Below, one piece after another: positions 1-9,479 of a stretch of DNA of 64,000 nt. Source of the DNA: Pleurocapsaceae cyanobacterium CSU_1_1 (GTDB lineage Bacteria; Cyanobacteriota; Cyanobacteriia; Cyanobacteriales; Xenococcaceae); contig JAAUOU010000002.1 of assembly GCA_012034765.1 (NCBI GenBank), positions 40,535-104,534 on the forward strand, given 5' to 3'. The first letter of the stretch is position 1. Each line of letters opens with the position of its first letter. The notes under the pieces were generated by a model. It was not told the DNA's origin and did not search any database. It was given only the letters and a program-made list of their open reading frames with translations. The position numbers and the translations under genes were made by a program.

Positions 1-413
1 AATTCACCAAACCTTAACTGCTCAGGAATATCTGTTTCTGTCTGAAGATACAAATTGACCTGCTCTAACAATTTATCTTTCTGATAAGGCTTCAACAAGT
101 AGTCATCAGCACCTGCTTCGAGACAAGCAACCCGTTCAGCAACAGTCTCCTGTTCGACCAACATCAATACAGGAATATGTTCTCCCGCAGAACGTAACTG
201 ACGACACAAATCAAATCCAGATTTGCCTGTAAACGCACGGTCAACAATCACCATGACTGGTTGATAAACCCTTAGTTTAGACCATCCTTTTTGAGCTGTT
301 TCGACCACAGGCAGATAGCCTAAAGTTTTAAGATCAAGACTCGCCTCCTGAGCAAAAAGATCGTCTGTCAGTAGCAGAATAGATGAATCAGTAGCGCTGT
401 ATTTATTTACCAA
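1..413 (-). CDS. Response regulator receiver protein, C-terminus cut by window edge
   Basis: The 137 visible residues form a CheY-like receiver domain. An acidic pair (TDD) lies near the N-terminus, an Asp (VIVDRAF) sits at the phosphoacceptor position, and the end has the family signature GADDYLLKPY with the conserved Lys. The reading continues past the window edge as PEQLRFGE, the usual lead-in to an OmpR-type winged helix, so a DNA-binding output domain is likely but not seen. I chose the TTG start because AGGAG lies 9 nt upstream and no ATG is available; this start is an inference. It is transcribed away from the NAD kinase side and shares its strand. It could be an NblR-like regulator given the other light-stress genes in the window, but nothing visible proves that. 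Confidence 0.8.
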   Translation of the reverse strand, partial: MVNKYSATDSSILLLTDDLFAQEASLDLKTLGYLPVVETAQKGWSKLRVYQPVMVIVDRAFTGKSGFDLCRQLRSAGEHIPVLMLVEQETVAERVACLEAGADDYLLKPYQKDKLLEQVNLYLQTETDIPEQLRFGE

Positions 414-453
414 AATCTTAAACTCCTACGGCAACAATCAGGTTAATGCTAGT

Positions 454-1377
454 TTAGGGCAATTCTACCGATGTCGGTTTAGCGATATGAGGCAGTCCCC
501 AACCCAATTTTTCTCGTAGGATACGGAAGAATTCAGGCGATCGCAAACGAATAAACCGTGCAGGATAGATTGATTTTTCGACTAAAATGTGGTCGTCTGG
601 CAAAATATAACAGCCACCGTTCCCATCAACCACCATCACCATTCGGTTTGGCGTGGCGGGAAAAACTTTTACTGGTTCGCGATCGCTAAATACTAACGAG
701 CGAGAAGCCAAAGAATGAGGACAGATTGGTGCTAGTTGCAAGACAGGTACATCAGGGGTTAAGACCGGCCCCCCTGCACTCAAAGCATAAGCGGTTGAGC
801 CAGTCGGGGTAGAAATAATAATCCCGTCCGCCGCGATATCTACAGGAGCATGGTCGCCAATTTTTACTTCAAAATGACACATACTAGTCAAGGGTTCGCG
901 ATGCAAAACCATTTCGTTGAGGCTAAGAGCCTCCCACAGTATAGTATCGTGACGAAATACTTTGACTGCCAACATGGAACGTTCTTCAATTTCATATTCT
1001 CCACTCATTAGTTGCTCTAAGTCATCGTTGAGATGGCTTAAGTAACTTTCGGTTAAAAAACCCATGTGTCCTGTATTAACAGTCAACAGAGGAATATGAT
1101 AAGGAGCAAGTTGCCGAAATGCAGATAAAACAGTACCATCTCCGCCCAAAACAACTGCAAATTTAACACTTGGATCGAAGTTAGCAGGGGTTAACTGCTC
1201 AATTCGGGTATGGCAGACAGCACTGCCAGGAGTCGAGTATTCTAAAATACCTCCCATGCCAGTCGCCATACATACATCCCACCCACAGGCGGTTAGCTTT
1301 TCGGTAATTTCTGAGGCAACTTTGCAGGCGATCGGCTTAATATCGTTATAAACAATGCCGGCTTTTGGCTTTGGCAC
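454..1377 (-). CDS. ppnK: NAD kinase
   Basis: ATP-dependent NAD kinase, which phosphorylates NAD+ to NADP+ in the cytosol. The diagnostic GGDGT motif ([13 protein letters not shown], about residues 76-88) and the downstream [15 protein letters not shown] block are both present; together they build the nucleotide site of the family. Length 307 aa is normal. Translation starts at GTG (MPKPKAG); no better ATG lies upstream. Cyanobacteria usually carry two NAD kinases and this sequence alone does not say which of the two it is. It lies just upstream of the response-regulator gene on the same strand with a 40-nt gap, so co-transcription is plausible. Confidence 0.93.
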   Translation of the reverse strand: MPKPKAGIVYNDIKPIACKVASEITEKLTACGWDVCMATGMGGILEYSTPGSAVCHTRIEQLTPANFDPSVKFAVVLGGDGTVLSAFRQLAPYHIPLLTVNTGHMGFLTESYLSHLNDDLEQLMSGEYEIEERSMLAVKVFRHDTILWEALSLNEMVLHREPLTSMCHFEVKIGDHAPVDIAADGIIISTPTGSTAYALSAGGPVLTPDVPVLQLAPICPHSLASRSLVFSDREPVKVFPATPNRMVMVVDGNGGCYILPDDHILVEKSIYPARFIRLRSPEFFRILREKLGWGLPHIAKPTSVELP

Positions 1378-1570
1378 AACTAATTACTATCCCGTACTAA
1401 TCATCTTGAATATTAGAGTCCTATCTTCCAGCCTATCGTGGAGCAGTTAAAAATAATAGTCTCGGTTGCTAATTATTATTGATTGATCCTTTTGTTCTCT
1501 GCTTTTAAGGACGAAGCCAGATAAGCATCAACAAAAAATATAGCTCTAAAACCACATCAAACATATCTAT

Positions 1571-1600
1571 GAAAATAAGCTCCCCGTAATGAGGAGCTTA
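1571..1600 (-). terminator. Rho-independent terminator of psbD
   Basis: On the minus strand TAAGCTCC and GGAGCTTA form a perfect 8-bp stem followed by TTTTC. It begins about 45 nt past the psbD stop, so it most likely ends the psbD transcript. Confidence 0.7.
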
Positions 1601-1644
1601 TTAACAAAGCTTAAAGAAATTTAAGCCTGTTTAATCAAGGTTAA

Positions 1645-2703
1645 TTACAGCGCGTTACCACGAGGTAATACTTCTTCTGGGAATTCAAAGTTTTGATGTG
1701 GTTGGTCTTGAGTTGCCATCCATGCTCTTAGACCTTCATTGAGCAAGATGTTTTTCGTATAAAAAGTTTCAAATTCAGGATCTTCGGCTGCTCTCAACTC
1801 TTGTGAAACGAAATCGTAGGCACGTAAGTTTAAAGCAATGCCGATAATCCCAATACTTGCCATCCATAGTCCTGTTACAGGAACAAATAGCATGAAGAAG
1901 TGCAACCAACGTTTGTTGGAGAAGGCAATGCCGAAAATCTGTGACCAGAATCGGTTGGCTGTCACCATACTGTAGGTTTCTTCTGCTTGAGTTGGTTCAA
2001 AGGCACGGAATGTGTTGGCTTGTCCACCATCATCGAACAGTGTATTTTCTACTGTTGCTCCATGAATCGCACAGAGTAATGCTCCACCAAGTACTCCTGC
2101 TACTCCCATCATGTGGAAGGGGTTTAACGTGAAGTTATGGAATCCTTGCACAAACAGGATGAAACGGAAGATTCCCGCTACTCCTAAACTAGGTGCAAAG
2201 AACCAGCTTGATTGTCCTAGAGGATAGAGCAAGAATACTGATACGAACACGGCAATTGGTGCGGAAAAAGCGATCGCATTGTAAGGACGAATTCCCACTA
2301 GACGCGAGATTTCAAACTGACGTAGCATAAAGCCAATCAGCGCAAATGCACCGTGTAGTGCTACGAAAGCCCACAAGCCCCCGATTTGACACCAGCGGGT
2401 GAAACTCCAGCCTGCTTCAGGTCCCCATAAGAATAATAGGGAGTGTCCCATGCTATCGGCTGGGGTGGAAGTAGCAACGGTTAAGAAGTTACATCCTTCT
2501 AGATAGGAACTAGCTAGACCGTGAGTGTACCAACTAGTGACGAAGGTGGTGCAGGTTAGCCATCCGCCTATTGCCATATAGGCACAGGGGAAGAGTAATA
2601 TACCCGACCAGCCTACGAATACGAAGCGATCGCGCTTGAGCCAGTCATCTACGGCATCAAAGATCCCGCGCTTGGCTGGTGCGCGTCCTACTGCTATTGT
2701 CAT
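1645..2703 (-). CDS. psbD: Photosystem II D2 reaction-centre protein, diverged copy
   Basis: 352 aa, exactly the usual D2 length, with the family start MTIAVGRAP and end VLPRGNAL. Functional residues keep canonical numbering: Tyr160 (TyrD), His189, His197 (PD2 chlorophyll ligand), His214 and His268 (non-haem iron), Trp253 (QA stacking), Gln129. The protein spans the thylakoid membrane five times and pairs with D1 to bind the reaction-centre pigments and QA. Several normally fixed sites differ: Phe at 191 instead of Trp (HNFTLNP), Cys51 instead of Gly, GWS at 98-100 where QGD is usual, Ala148 instead of Gly. psbC does not follow, so this is a stand-alone psbD. Stand-alone psbD2 copies are normally near-identical to the psbDC copy, so divergence is unexpected. 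A GGAGA ribosome site lies 9 nt before the ATG. Confidence 0.97.
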   Translation of the reverse strand: MTIAVGRAPAKRGIFDAVDDWLKRDRFVFVGWSGILLFPCAYMAIGGWLTCTTFVTSWYTHGLASSYLEGCNFLTVATSTPADSMGHSLLFLWGPEAGWSFTRWCQIGGLWAFVALHGAFALIGFMLRQFEISRLVGIRPYNAIAFSAPIAVFVSVFLLYPLGQSSWFFAPSLGVAGIFRFILFVQGFHNFTLNPFHMMGVAGVLGGALLCAIHGATVENTLFDDGGQANTFRAFEPTQAEETYSMVTANRFWSQIFGIAFSNKRWLHFFMLFVPVTGLWMASIGIIGIALNLRAYDFVSQELRAAEDPEFETFYTKNILLNEGLRAWMATQDQPHQNFEFPEEVLPRGNAL

Positions 2704-2969
2704 GGAAATAAATCTCCGAGATTATGTTTATTAAGATCGTTGGAATTATTACAATTTTGATGACTCGACACGAAAATACATCAAGTCTATTGTGAGAAAA
2801 GTTTACTTTTCTTTACTTATATTACACATAATAAAAGAAAGTAGCTGAAATTTCCAGGGTAAAACCAAAGAAAAAATAAAGATTTTCGAGATTTAAACTT
2901 AAATAAAGATGGGAATTTGCGAGAATTTGAAAGATAATCAAATAATTGCCGTCATTGAAAAACAAGCTT

Positions 2970-3242
2970 ATGTTCACTATCGATATCGTTTTACAAGAAA
3001 TTCCTCTACCAATTTCAGTCCAACGCAAAGAAGAAGCAGCAGCCGAAAATCTCTATCAAGAGCTTATGACAGCTATGCGTTCTGGTAGTGCTGACTTGAT
3101 TGAGCTTACCTGCGATAAAGAGGAAGATAAAAAAGTCGCCCTCAAAGGCAACCTAATCTGTGCCATTAGTATTAACAAAAAATCTGGTGGGATGGCAGAA
3201 GGTCGAATTCCTGGATTTTTTGCCACTATTGCTGATAAATAA
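2970..3242 (+). CDS. UPF0367 family conserved cyanobacterial protein
   Basis: 90-aa protein matching the cyanobacterial UPF0367 pattern: FTIDIVLQ..PISVQRKEEAAAENLYQ, then RSGSADLIELTCDKEEDKKVAL and a C-terminal GRIPGFFA. Function is unknown in this family. I use the ATG that begins MFTID, which is where relatives start; an upstream in-frame ATG would add eight residues (MPSLKNKL) that do not look like the family. Its stop overlaps the start of the ABC ATPase by one base (TAATG), so the two are probably translationally coupled. Confidence 0.85.
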   Translation: MFTIDIVLQEIPLPISVQRKEEAAAENLYQELMTAMRSGSADLIELTCDKEEDKKVALKGNLICAISINKKSGGMAEGRIPGFFATIADK

Positions 3243-3940
3243 TGACCTTCACTAAGGATATTAAGTCTGAAAAATTGCCGACTATTCGGGTAGACAATAT
3301 TAGCTTTGGCTGGTCTGACGAAGCATCTGTATTGCAGGATTGCACCCTCCAAGTACCCCAGGGGGAATTCTGGATGCTGTTAGGGAACAATGGCAGTGGC
3401 AAATCAACCTTATTACGCTTATTAGCTGGATTATTAATTCCTGATAGTGGTTCGGTTGTTATGCCTCACAAAACGGGATTTGTCTTTCAAAATCCCGACC
3501 ATCAGCTAGTCATGCCGACAGTGGGAGCAGATATTGCTTTTGGTTTGGTCAGTGAGAACTTAACTCAGATGCAGGTGAGACAAAGAGTCAAAGAAGCCCT
3601 TGATGCAGTCAACTTGCCAGAGCTAGAAAGACGACCAATTCACGCTCTCAGCGGGGGACAAAAACAGAGAATTGCGATCGCTGGAGCGATCGCGCGTAAC
3701 TGTGAAGCAATCTTATTTGATGAACCAACTGCTTTACTCGATGCTGATACTCAGCTTGAGTTAGTGGCTCAGGTAAGAAATCTAGTCAAACAGAGGGGTC
3801 TAACTGCTCTTTGGGTAACCCACCGTTTAGAAGAGTTGGACTACTGTGATGGCGCGTTCTTGTTAGCAGGAGGAAAAGTCGTAGCTCAGGGAGAACCTCA
3901 AGCTCTTAAGCAAAGATTATTGGCAACAGAGAGTCAATAA
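3242..3940 (+). CDS. ECF/CbiO-like ABC transporter ATP-binding protein
   Basis: 232-aa ABC ATPase. Visible motifs: Walker A GNNGSGKST (about 48-56), Q-loop FVFQNPDHQ, signature LSGGQKQR, Walker B ILFDEPTALLD and switch His in WVTHR. The Q-loop form VFQNPDHQ is typical of energy-coupling-factor (CbiO/EcfA) ATPases that drive uptake of metals or vitamins. No EcfT or S-component gene is adjacent, so the partner must be encoded elsewhere or the protein has another role. Coupled to the UPF0367 gene by a TAATG overlap. The substrate cannot be told from the sequence. Confidence 0.88.
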   Translation: MTFTKDIKSEKLPTIRVDNISFGWSDEASVLQDCTLQVPQGEFWMLLGNNGSGKSTLLRLLAGLLIPDSGSVVMPHKTGFVFQNPDHQLVMPTVGADIAFGLVSENLTQMQVRQRVKEALDAVNLPELERRPIHALSGGQKQRIAIAGAIARNCEAILFDEPTALLDADTQLELVAQVRNLVKQRGLTALWVTHRLEELDYCDGAFLLAGGKVVAQGEPQALKQRLLATESQ

Positions 3941-4038
3941 CGATATGCATTTTCTTATTTGGTTAACTTTTTGTTAACAAATATAATTAAAATAAAGTGT
4001 AAATCTTTACTTAGTTCTCATCAGGATCACCCCTTGCA

Positions 4039-4593
4039 ATGTCTCCCTCCTCCCACCAGGCAATATTACTTGTCGATGGTTATAACATCATCGGCGACTG
4101 GTCGGACTTAAAACAAAGTCGCGATCGCCATGGGCTAGAAGCTGCCCGATATGAATTAGTCGAATGTCTGATTAACTATAGCGCTGCTGTAGCATACCGC
4201 ACTAAAGTTGTTTTTGATGCTCATTATCAAGACACACCTCGCAGTAGCGAAATTCACACTACTGCTTTATCGGTACACTATACTGCCTTTGCCGAAACCG
4301 CAGACACCTATATTGAGAGATTTTGCGCCACCTTTGCTCGCAAAAAATACCAACAGGAATCTACTCGTCTCATCGTCGCCACTAGCGATCGCGCTCAACA
4401 GTTGACGGTGGTGGGCTACGGAGCAGAATGGCTTTCTGCTCCAATGCTGGAGCGAGAAGTAGGATTAGCAGTCCAGAAAACTAAAAGTAAGACCAAGAAA
4501 CAGACCAAGAGAAAACCTCCTGGTCGTTTTTTATTTAATACTCTAGATCCTGCTGCGCAAAAGCGATTAAAACAAATGCGACAGGGGATGTAA
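4039..4593 (+). CDS. NYN-domain (YacP-like) putative RNase
   Basis: 184 aa. The N-terminus ILLVDGYNIIGDW is the hallmark of the YacP/Rae1 NYN family, a PIN-like nuclease fold with acidic metal-binding residues; the matching later Asp elements are VVFDAH and IVATSDRAQQ. The bacterial homologue Rae1 cleaves mRNA on the ribosome; whether this one does is inference. The C-terminal ~40 residues are very basic (KTKSKTKKQTKRKPPGR), consistent with RNA binding. Encoded about 100 nt after the ABC ATPase and followed by tRNA-Glu on the same strand. Confidence 0.83.
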   Translation: MSPSSHQAILLVDGYNIIGDWSDLKQSRDRHGLEAARYELVECLINYSAAVAYRTKVVFDAHYQDTPRSSEIHTTALSVHYTAFAETADTYIERFCATFARKKYQQESTRLIVATSDRAQQLTVVGYGAEWLSAPMLEREVGLAVQKTKSKTKKQTKRKPPGRFLFNTLDPAAQKRLKQMRQGM

Positions 4594-4642
4594 TTATTTT
4601 TAGCTGTAGTCAACCGTAGCCAAAAGTTTTTTGAGTATTTTG

Positions 4643-4671
4643 TTGACAGGGACAAAAATATTCGATATATT
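4643..4671 (+). promoter_or_regulatory. Sigma70-type promoter of tRNA-Glu
   Basis: TTGACA (4643-4648), a 17-nt spacer and TATATT (4666-4671) make an almost ideal housekeeping promoter. The expected start is near 4679, about 35 nt before the tRNA, in line with a short 5' leader removed by RNase P. Confidence 0.75.
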
Positions 4672-4713
4672 TAGAAACGTTGCCAGTCAAGCAAGAGCAG
4701 GTGGCAAGTTCTA

Positions 4714-4786
4714 GCCCCCATCGTCTAGTGGCCTAGGACACCTCCCTTTCACGGAGGCGACAGGGATTCAAATTCCCTTGGGGGTA
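4714..4786 (+). tRNA. trnE: tRNA-Glu (TTC)
   Basis: 73-nt cloverleaf. Acceptor strand GCCCCCA pairs with TGGGGGT, the anticodon arm is CCTCC-CTTTCAC-GGAGG with anticodon TTC, and the T arm is AGGGA-TTCAAAT-TCCCT. The 3' CCA is not encoded. In cyanobacteria charged tRNA-Glu also feeds tetrapyrrole synthesis through glutamyl-tRNA reductase, which may explain the strong promoter. Confidence 0.97.
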
Positions 4787-4796
4787 TATTGAAGCA

Positions 4797-4828
4797 AGAG
4801 CTAAATTACAGTTTAGCTCTTTTTTTAT
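4797..4828 (+). terminator. Rho-independent terminator of tRNA-Glu
   Basis: Perfect 9-bp stem AGAGCTAAA/TTTAGCTCT with a 6-nt loop and a run of seven T, ten bases after the tRNA. Confidence 0.92.
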
Positions 4829-4996
4829 TTTCTATTCTTTCTGGTTTGCCATAATCATTCTTTTTTATATTTCAGATTAGTTAGCCAGACCACCAGCCAA
4901 TGAGACTTTTAAAAAATAGTTTTCAACTCATGAATTTAATCTAGAAATAGGCTGGTTGAGTTCGCGTCAAAGCTATAGCCACACCATGTCCGCTGT

Positions 4997-6936
4997 TTAT
5001 AGCAAAATCACTAGTTGATAGGGGTCAAGCACTAGTTTCTGGATAGCTGAAATTGTCTTACCAGAGACGAGATCGGTAAATATTTTCCGCATTCCTAGTA
5101 ATCTCAATTGTTTAGCCACAATTTCTTGTTCGATATCGCTAAAGTTGGCTAACACAAGCACATTTTGTTCCTGTTGAGAACGAAAATAACCAAAGATGCA
5201 GTCATTGCCTGTATCAATAATTTCAGTTTCTCCCCGACTAAAAGCTCGATTATGCTGACGAATTTGGATTAACTTAAGCAATCCCAGATAAATTTGTCCT
5301 GGAATAGTAGAGCTATCTTTCCTCTTTAATGCCCGTTCATCATCAAATGCCGAACGGTGAACCCAGCGACTGTCGCCATCTTTTTCTGGCGACTCAGTAT
5401 AGGTATAGTTGTTTAAAGTGCCGATTTCGTCTCCTAAATAGAGTAGGGGAATGCCACCGATGGTTAGAATAACTCCGTGTAATAAAAGGATGCGCCGTAT
5501 GGCTAAATCAATTTCCTGGCGATGATTTTCATCTGTTAACTTCTCAAGACCACATAAAGAAGCAGTAGTACCAGCAATCCTGGCTTCTCCCGTTTCGGGT
5601 TTTTCTTGGAAGGGTAAGCCTTTAGCAAAGCTGCCTGGAAATCGACCAGTGAAAAATTCAGTCAGAAACTTGCGATGATCGTAAGGATTAATCTGCAAGT
5701 CTCGCATATCATCATCGGCAATTGCCCACCCAATATCATCGTGACAGCGAATATAGTTGACCCAAGCACAGTCTTGAGAGATCGTAAACCGCTTAGACAT
5801 TCCATGACTCAGTAAACGAACATTTCTCACAGCTAGAGCATCCCATAACAGTGCCATCAACTGTGGATTATAAGACAAGGGACATTCTTCTTGACTGATG
5901 TAGCGAGTTACTTCGTCGGGATGAACAATCGCTTCTGATTTAAACACCATTGCGGGGGCAGCAATTTTAACAATCGTATTAAAAGCCTGAATTATTAAAT
6001 GCGCTTCGGGCAAATTTTCACAACTGGTGCCTAATTTCTTCCAGAGAAATGCTACCGCATCTAAACGTAAGACTTCTACGCCAATATTCGCTAAAAACAA
6101 CATTTCTTCAACCATCCCGCTAAAAACCACGGGATTTTCATAGTTTAAATCCCATTGATAATTACAAAAGGTTGTCCACACCCACTTACGAATTTTATTT
6201 TTGTAGGTAAAGCAGCCTGGACGTTCGTCAGGAAATACTGAATTAACTGTTTTTTCAAAAGCATTGGGCTGTTCACGATTAGGATACATCCGATAATACT
6301 CTTGATATTCTTCATTTCCAGCTAAGGCGCGTTTTGCCCACTCATGTTCGTCCGAGGTATGGTTAAACACAAAATCAACTACCAAGCTAATACCATGCTG
6401 TCGTAATTCTGTAGCTAACTGTGATAATTCTTCCATCGTGCCTAGGGCAGGATTGACTTCTTGATAGCTACTGACAGCATAACCACCGTCATTATCCCCT
6501 TCAGGACATTTAAACAAGGGCATCAAATGTAGATAGGTAATACCCAACTCAGTTAAATAAGGAATGCGATCGCGAATTCCTTGGATGTTACCAGCAAACA
6601 AATCAACATAGCACATCACTCCTACAAGGCGATTAGATTGATACCACTGAGGATCTGCTTGGCGCATTACGTCTAAAGCTTTGAGATCGTCAGATCTCGC
6701 TAACCACATTGAAGTAGCCGAAGCTAAAATATTTTCTAATGATAGAAGAAATCGTACTGATTGCCATAAAGTTGATACAGTAGCTGAAACAAGCGGGGAA
6801 AATGAGTATTAATGCGTTCTACATAACCCTGCCATTCTACTGTATCGATGTGATCGCAAAAACGTTTTTCTAATCTAGGTAACAAACGCGACAACGAAGT
6901 AGCACTCCGCTTTTTCCAAGAATCAACTTGACCCAT
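4997..6936 (-). pseudogene. Amylosucrase (GH13), frame broken by one-base deletion
   Basis: Amylosucrase makes alpha-glucan from sucrose, releasing fructose. Residues 1-66 (ending FPRLFQLLYQLYGNQYDFFYH, the family's helical N-domain) read to a stop at 6736. The remaining ~575 residues are one frame over, starting ENILASATSMWLARSDDLKALD. Restoring one base in CATTAG near 6738 (CATTTAG) joins them into a 646-aa protein, the usual family length. The catalytic set is intact: nucleophile Asp in VLRLDAVAFLW, acid/base Glu in VFKSEAIVHPDEV, and RCHDDIGW. The rest of the frame is uninterrupted, so a recent deletion or a sequencing error is more likely than an old pseudogene. Translation from the internal ATG at 6709 would lack the N-domain. 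It is a single-gene unit, with no sucrose genes next to it. Confidence 0.88.
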
Positions 6937-7198
6937 AGAGATAATAACAATCCTTATTTATCAATCAAATACTTATATTGTCAGCTTTTCAAGCGAAATT
7001 GTAATTACCCGCTCAAATATTCATAGATAATTTAGAATTGATTCGCAAAATGCAAATTTATCAAACTTTTTGTCTTTTGTCCTGACGTGAAGCTGTCCAA
7101 ACTGTTAATCTAAAGCTTAAAACTCAGAGCCTCAAGAATCAAGATATAATCTAGCTAATAAGCTAATAATAGCTGTCCAACAAACTTGATCTGATCTT

Positions 7199-7555
7199 AT
7201 GAGTAATAATCCTGTGACCAATGCCTTCTTTTTCGGCAGAGCATTAGCTGAAGTTATGAGCGAAAAACTTGAAGAATCTTTCACGAATACCATGAGCGAT
7301 CTGGGTAAATTCGATGCCGAGCAACGTGAAAACTTACGCAAGTTTATGGAAGAAGTACAGCTTAGAGCAGAACGCGCATCAGGGACAACTGTTTATCCTA
7401 GCACCAATCATAATGGCAGCCAGAGAACTAGTTCCTATCAAGGCATCAATATTGACACCAGCAGCAGTAACTCCGAAGATCTCCAGACCATGTTGGATCA
7501 GCTTAGAGCAGAGATTGCTACATTGAGAACAGAATTAAAAAAATATCGTAATTAA
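7199..7555 (+). CDS. Conserved cyanobacterial protein (DUF6825-like)
   Basis: 118 aa. The first ~60 residues (NAFFFGRALAEVMSEKLEESFTN..LGKFDAEQRENLRKFMEEV) match a conserved cyanobacterial family that I recognise as DUF6825-like; the assignment is from memory of the pattern. A Ser/Thr/Asn-rich linker (residues 60-90) leads to a short C-terminal coiled coil (LQTMLDQLRAEIATLRTELKKY). No signal peptide or membrane segment. Function unknown. Confidence 0.75.
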   Translation: MSNNPVTNAFFFGRALAEVMSEKLEESFTNTMSDLGKFDAEQRENLRKFMEEVQLRAERASGTTVYPSTNHNGSQRTSSYQGINIDTSSSNSEDLQTMLDQLRAEIATLRTELKKYRN

Positions 7556-7691
7556 TAAATTACTAAATTATTACTAAACCAAATTGCCCTGTCACTAGAG
7601 CAGCCTTAGTTATAATTTAGCAGGGTTTGAGTAGGGTTTGAGTTGAGCTAATTTTAGCCAACAGCTATAGAGTAAAAAGAGTAAAAACATT

Positions 7692-8306
7692 TTGAACACT
7701 GCGACTAAGAGCATTACTTATCCCATTGTTGAAACCTTTCATTCTTTGCAGGGAGAAGGTTATTGGACAGGAGTAAACGCTTTTTTTATTCGTTTAGGAG
7801 GATGTGATGTTCATTGTCCTTGGTGTGATACTAAACACTCCTGGAATCCTCAACGTCATCCCCAGCAGTCGGCACGAGATTTGACACTCATAGCTCAAGC
7901 AGTTAATCCAGCGATCGTCATTATTACTGGTGGCGAGCCGTTGATGCACGATTTATTTCCTTTAACTACCGCCCTAAAAAATGCAGGATTGCAGGTTCAT
8001 TTAGAAACTTCTGGCGCTCATCCTTTAACCGGGGATTTTGATTGGATTACATTTTCTCCTAAGCAGTTTAAAGCGCCTCATTTCAGCATTTACGATCGCG
8101 CTAGTGAATTAAAAGTCGTGGTCACTAGCGAGTTTGATTTAAAATGGGCAGAACAACAGGCAAGTTTAGTTTCAAAATCCACCCTGTGTTATCTACAGCC
8201 TGAATGGAACTCTCCTCAGAGTAAAAGTTTGATTTTTGTCTATATTTTGCAGCATCCTCGGTGGCGGCTGAGTCTGCAAACTCACAAACTGTTAAATATT
8301 CAATAG
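7692..8306 (+). CDS. queE: 7-carboxy-7-deazaguanine synthase
   Basis: Radical-SAM enzyme of the queuosine/7-deazaguanine pathway; it contracts 6-carboxytetrahydropterin to 7-carboxy-7-deazaguanine. Visible features: ETFHSLQGEGYWTG start typical of QueE, the iron-sulfur triad CDVHCPWCD with the CxxxCxxC-like spacing of the family, ITGGEPLMH (SAM binding), then HLETSGAHP and WITFSPKQFKAP. Length 204 aa is normal. The chosen start is TTG (NTATKSITYPIVETF); there is no ATG close to the conserved N-terminus. No other que gene is adjacent. Confidence 0.9.
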   Translation: MNTATKSITYPIVETFHSLQGEGYWTGVNAFFIRLGGCDVHCPWCDTKHSWNPQRHPQQSARDLTLIAQAVNPAIVIITGGEPLMHDLFPLTTALKNAGLQVHLETSGAHPLTGDFDWITFSPKQFKAPHFSIYDRASELKVVVTSEFDLKWAEQQASLVSKSTLCYLQPEWNSPQSKSLIFVYILQHPRWRLSLQTHKLLNIQ

Positions 8307-8603
8307 TGAATATCCTTAAGTGAAGTTGAGATGGTAAAAAGGAGTATTGAATTTAAAATTAAGATTATTTTGAGGATTTCGTAGCTTTAATTGGCGAAAA
8401 AATTAAATAGTGAAAAAGTGGACGAATCTCGATTTTTGCCTTACAAAACAAAAGAGAAACAAATAATCGACCGTTTGCTGATTATCTGATTGTTGCTTTT
8501 AAATAATTTTCAGGCTCGGATAATCACAGGATTACCCTAAACAAATAGCAAAGTCGATCGCCTACCTAAATTACTCGCCTTATTGTTGCCATTATCCAAG
8601 CTT

Positions 8604-9449
8604 ATGATTGTCTCGAAACTTTATGTTTATCCTCTCAAATCTGGTCAAGGAATCGAGCTACAGCAAGCACAGGTGCAAACCAAAGGATTTGTTGGCGATC
8701 GCTTAATGATGCTGGTGGCGGGAAATGGTAGGTTTATCACTCAAAGACAGTTTCCTCAGTTGGCAAAAATTCAAGTCACAATTGTCGGAGAAAGCACTAC
8801 TCTCCAGGTAATAGACTGTACTTTCCCCTCGATTACTTTTATCTCTAGTCTAAATGGTGCGTTAATTGAAGTGGAAATGTGGCGCGATCGCTTTTTAGCC
8901 ATCGATCAGGGAAATGAAGTAGCCCAGTGGTTTCATCAATTTTTAAATTTGCCTGGGGATAAAGTTTGTCGTTTAGTTAGACAATCTTCAGCGCATACTC
9001 GCTTATTAGCCAAGAAATATTCCCAGGAGGAGGATCTGCCTTTGAGCTTGGCAGACAATTATCCAGTCATGCTTACTGCTAGCGCCTCTTTGATGGAACT
9101 CAATCAAAGAATTATCGAAATTCATCAACAGGATAGTCAAGCAATACCCATGAACCGTTTTCGTCCTAATGTAGTTATTGAAACTATTGAACCATTTATT
9201 GAAGATTGTTGGAGACTAATTCAAATTGGCGAGATTCAGTTTGAGGTAGCAAAACCCTGTAGTCGCTGCATTATCACCACGATCAATCAAAGCGACGGTA
9301 ATAAAAATAGCCTCAAAGAACCTTTAAATACTCTGGGAACTTTTCGCCAACTAAGTGAACAGGGAGTTATGTTTGGCGTTAATCTGATTCCGCACAATGA
9401 AGGTATTATTCAAATAGGCGATCGCCTGGAAGTTTTGGCAACTAGATAA
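8604..9449 (+). CDS. MOSC domain-containing protein
   Basis: About 281 aa: an N-terminal MOSC beta-barrel (VSKLYVYPLKSGQGIELQQAQV, GFVGDRLMMLV, FITQRQFPQLAKI) followed by the MOSC domain with the conserved Cys in VAKPCSRCIITTIN. MOSC proteins, such as YcbX and the mitochondrial amidoxime reducing component, bind molybdenum cofactor through that Cys and reduce N-hydroxylated compounds. No C-terminal 2Fe-2S ferredoxin domain is present, so an external electron donor would be needed. The start MIVSKLYVYP was chosen over a TTG seven codons upstream. The 297 nt before the gene (8307-8603) show no coding sequence or clear hairpin. Confidence 0.85.
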   Translation: MIVSKLYVYPLKSGQGIELQQAQVQTKGFVGDRLMMLVAGNGRFITQRQFPQLAKIQVTIVGESTTLQVIDCTFPSITFISSLNGALIEVEMWRDRFLAIDQGNEVAQWFHQFLNLPGDKVCRLVRQSSAHTRLLAKKYSQEEDLPLSLADNYPVMLTASASLMELNQRIIEIHQQDSQAIPMNRFRPNVVIETIEPFIEDCWRLIQIGEIQFEVAKPCSRCIITTINQSDGNKNSLKEPLNTLGTFRQLSEQGVMFGVNLIPHNEGIIQIGDRLEVLATR

Positions 9450-9479
9450 TTAAGCTAGATTAAGCTTAACTTAACGGTA

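Noticed and set aside
1645..2703. psbA (D1)
   Set aside because: At first glance a reaction-centre protein, but [14 protein letters not shown], TyrD at 160 and the VLPRGNAL end are D2; D1 has a different start and no such terminus.
2822..3028. 68-aa minus-strand frame
   Set aside because: Mostly AT-rich hydrophobic translation across the psbD/UPF0367 spacer, overlapping the UPF0367 gene; no family pattern.
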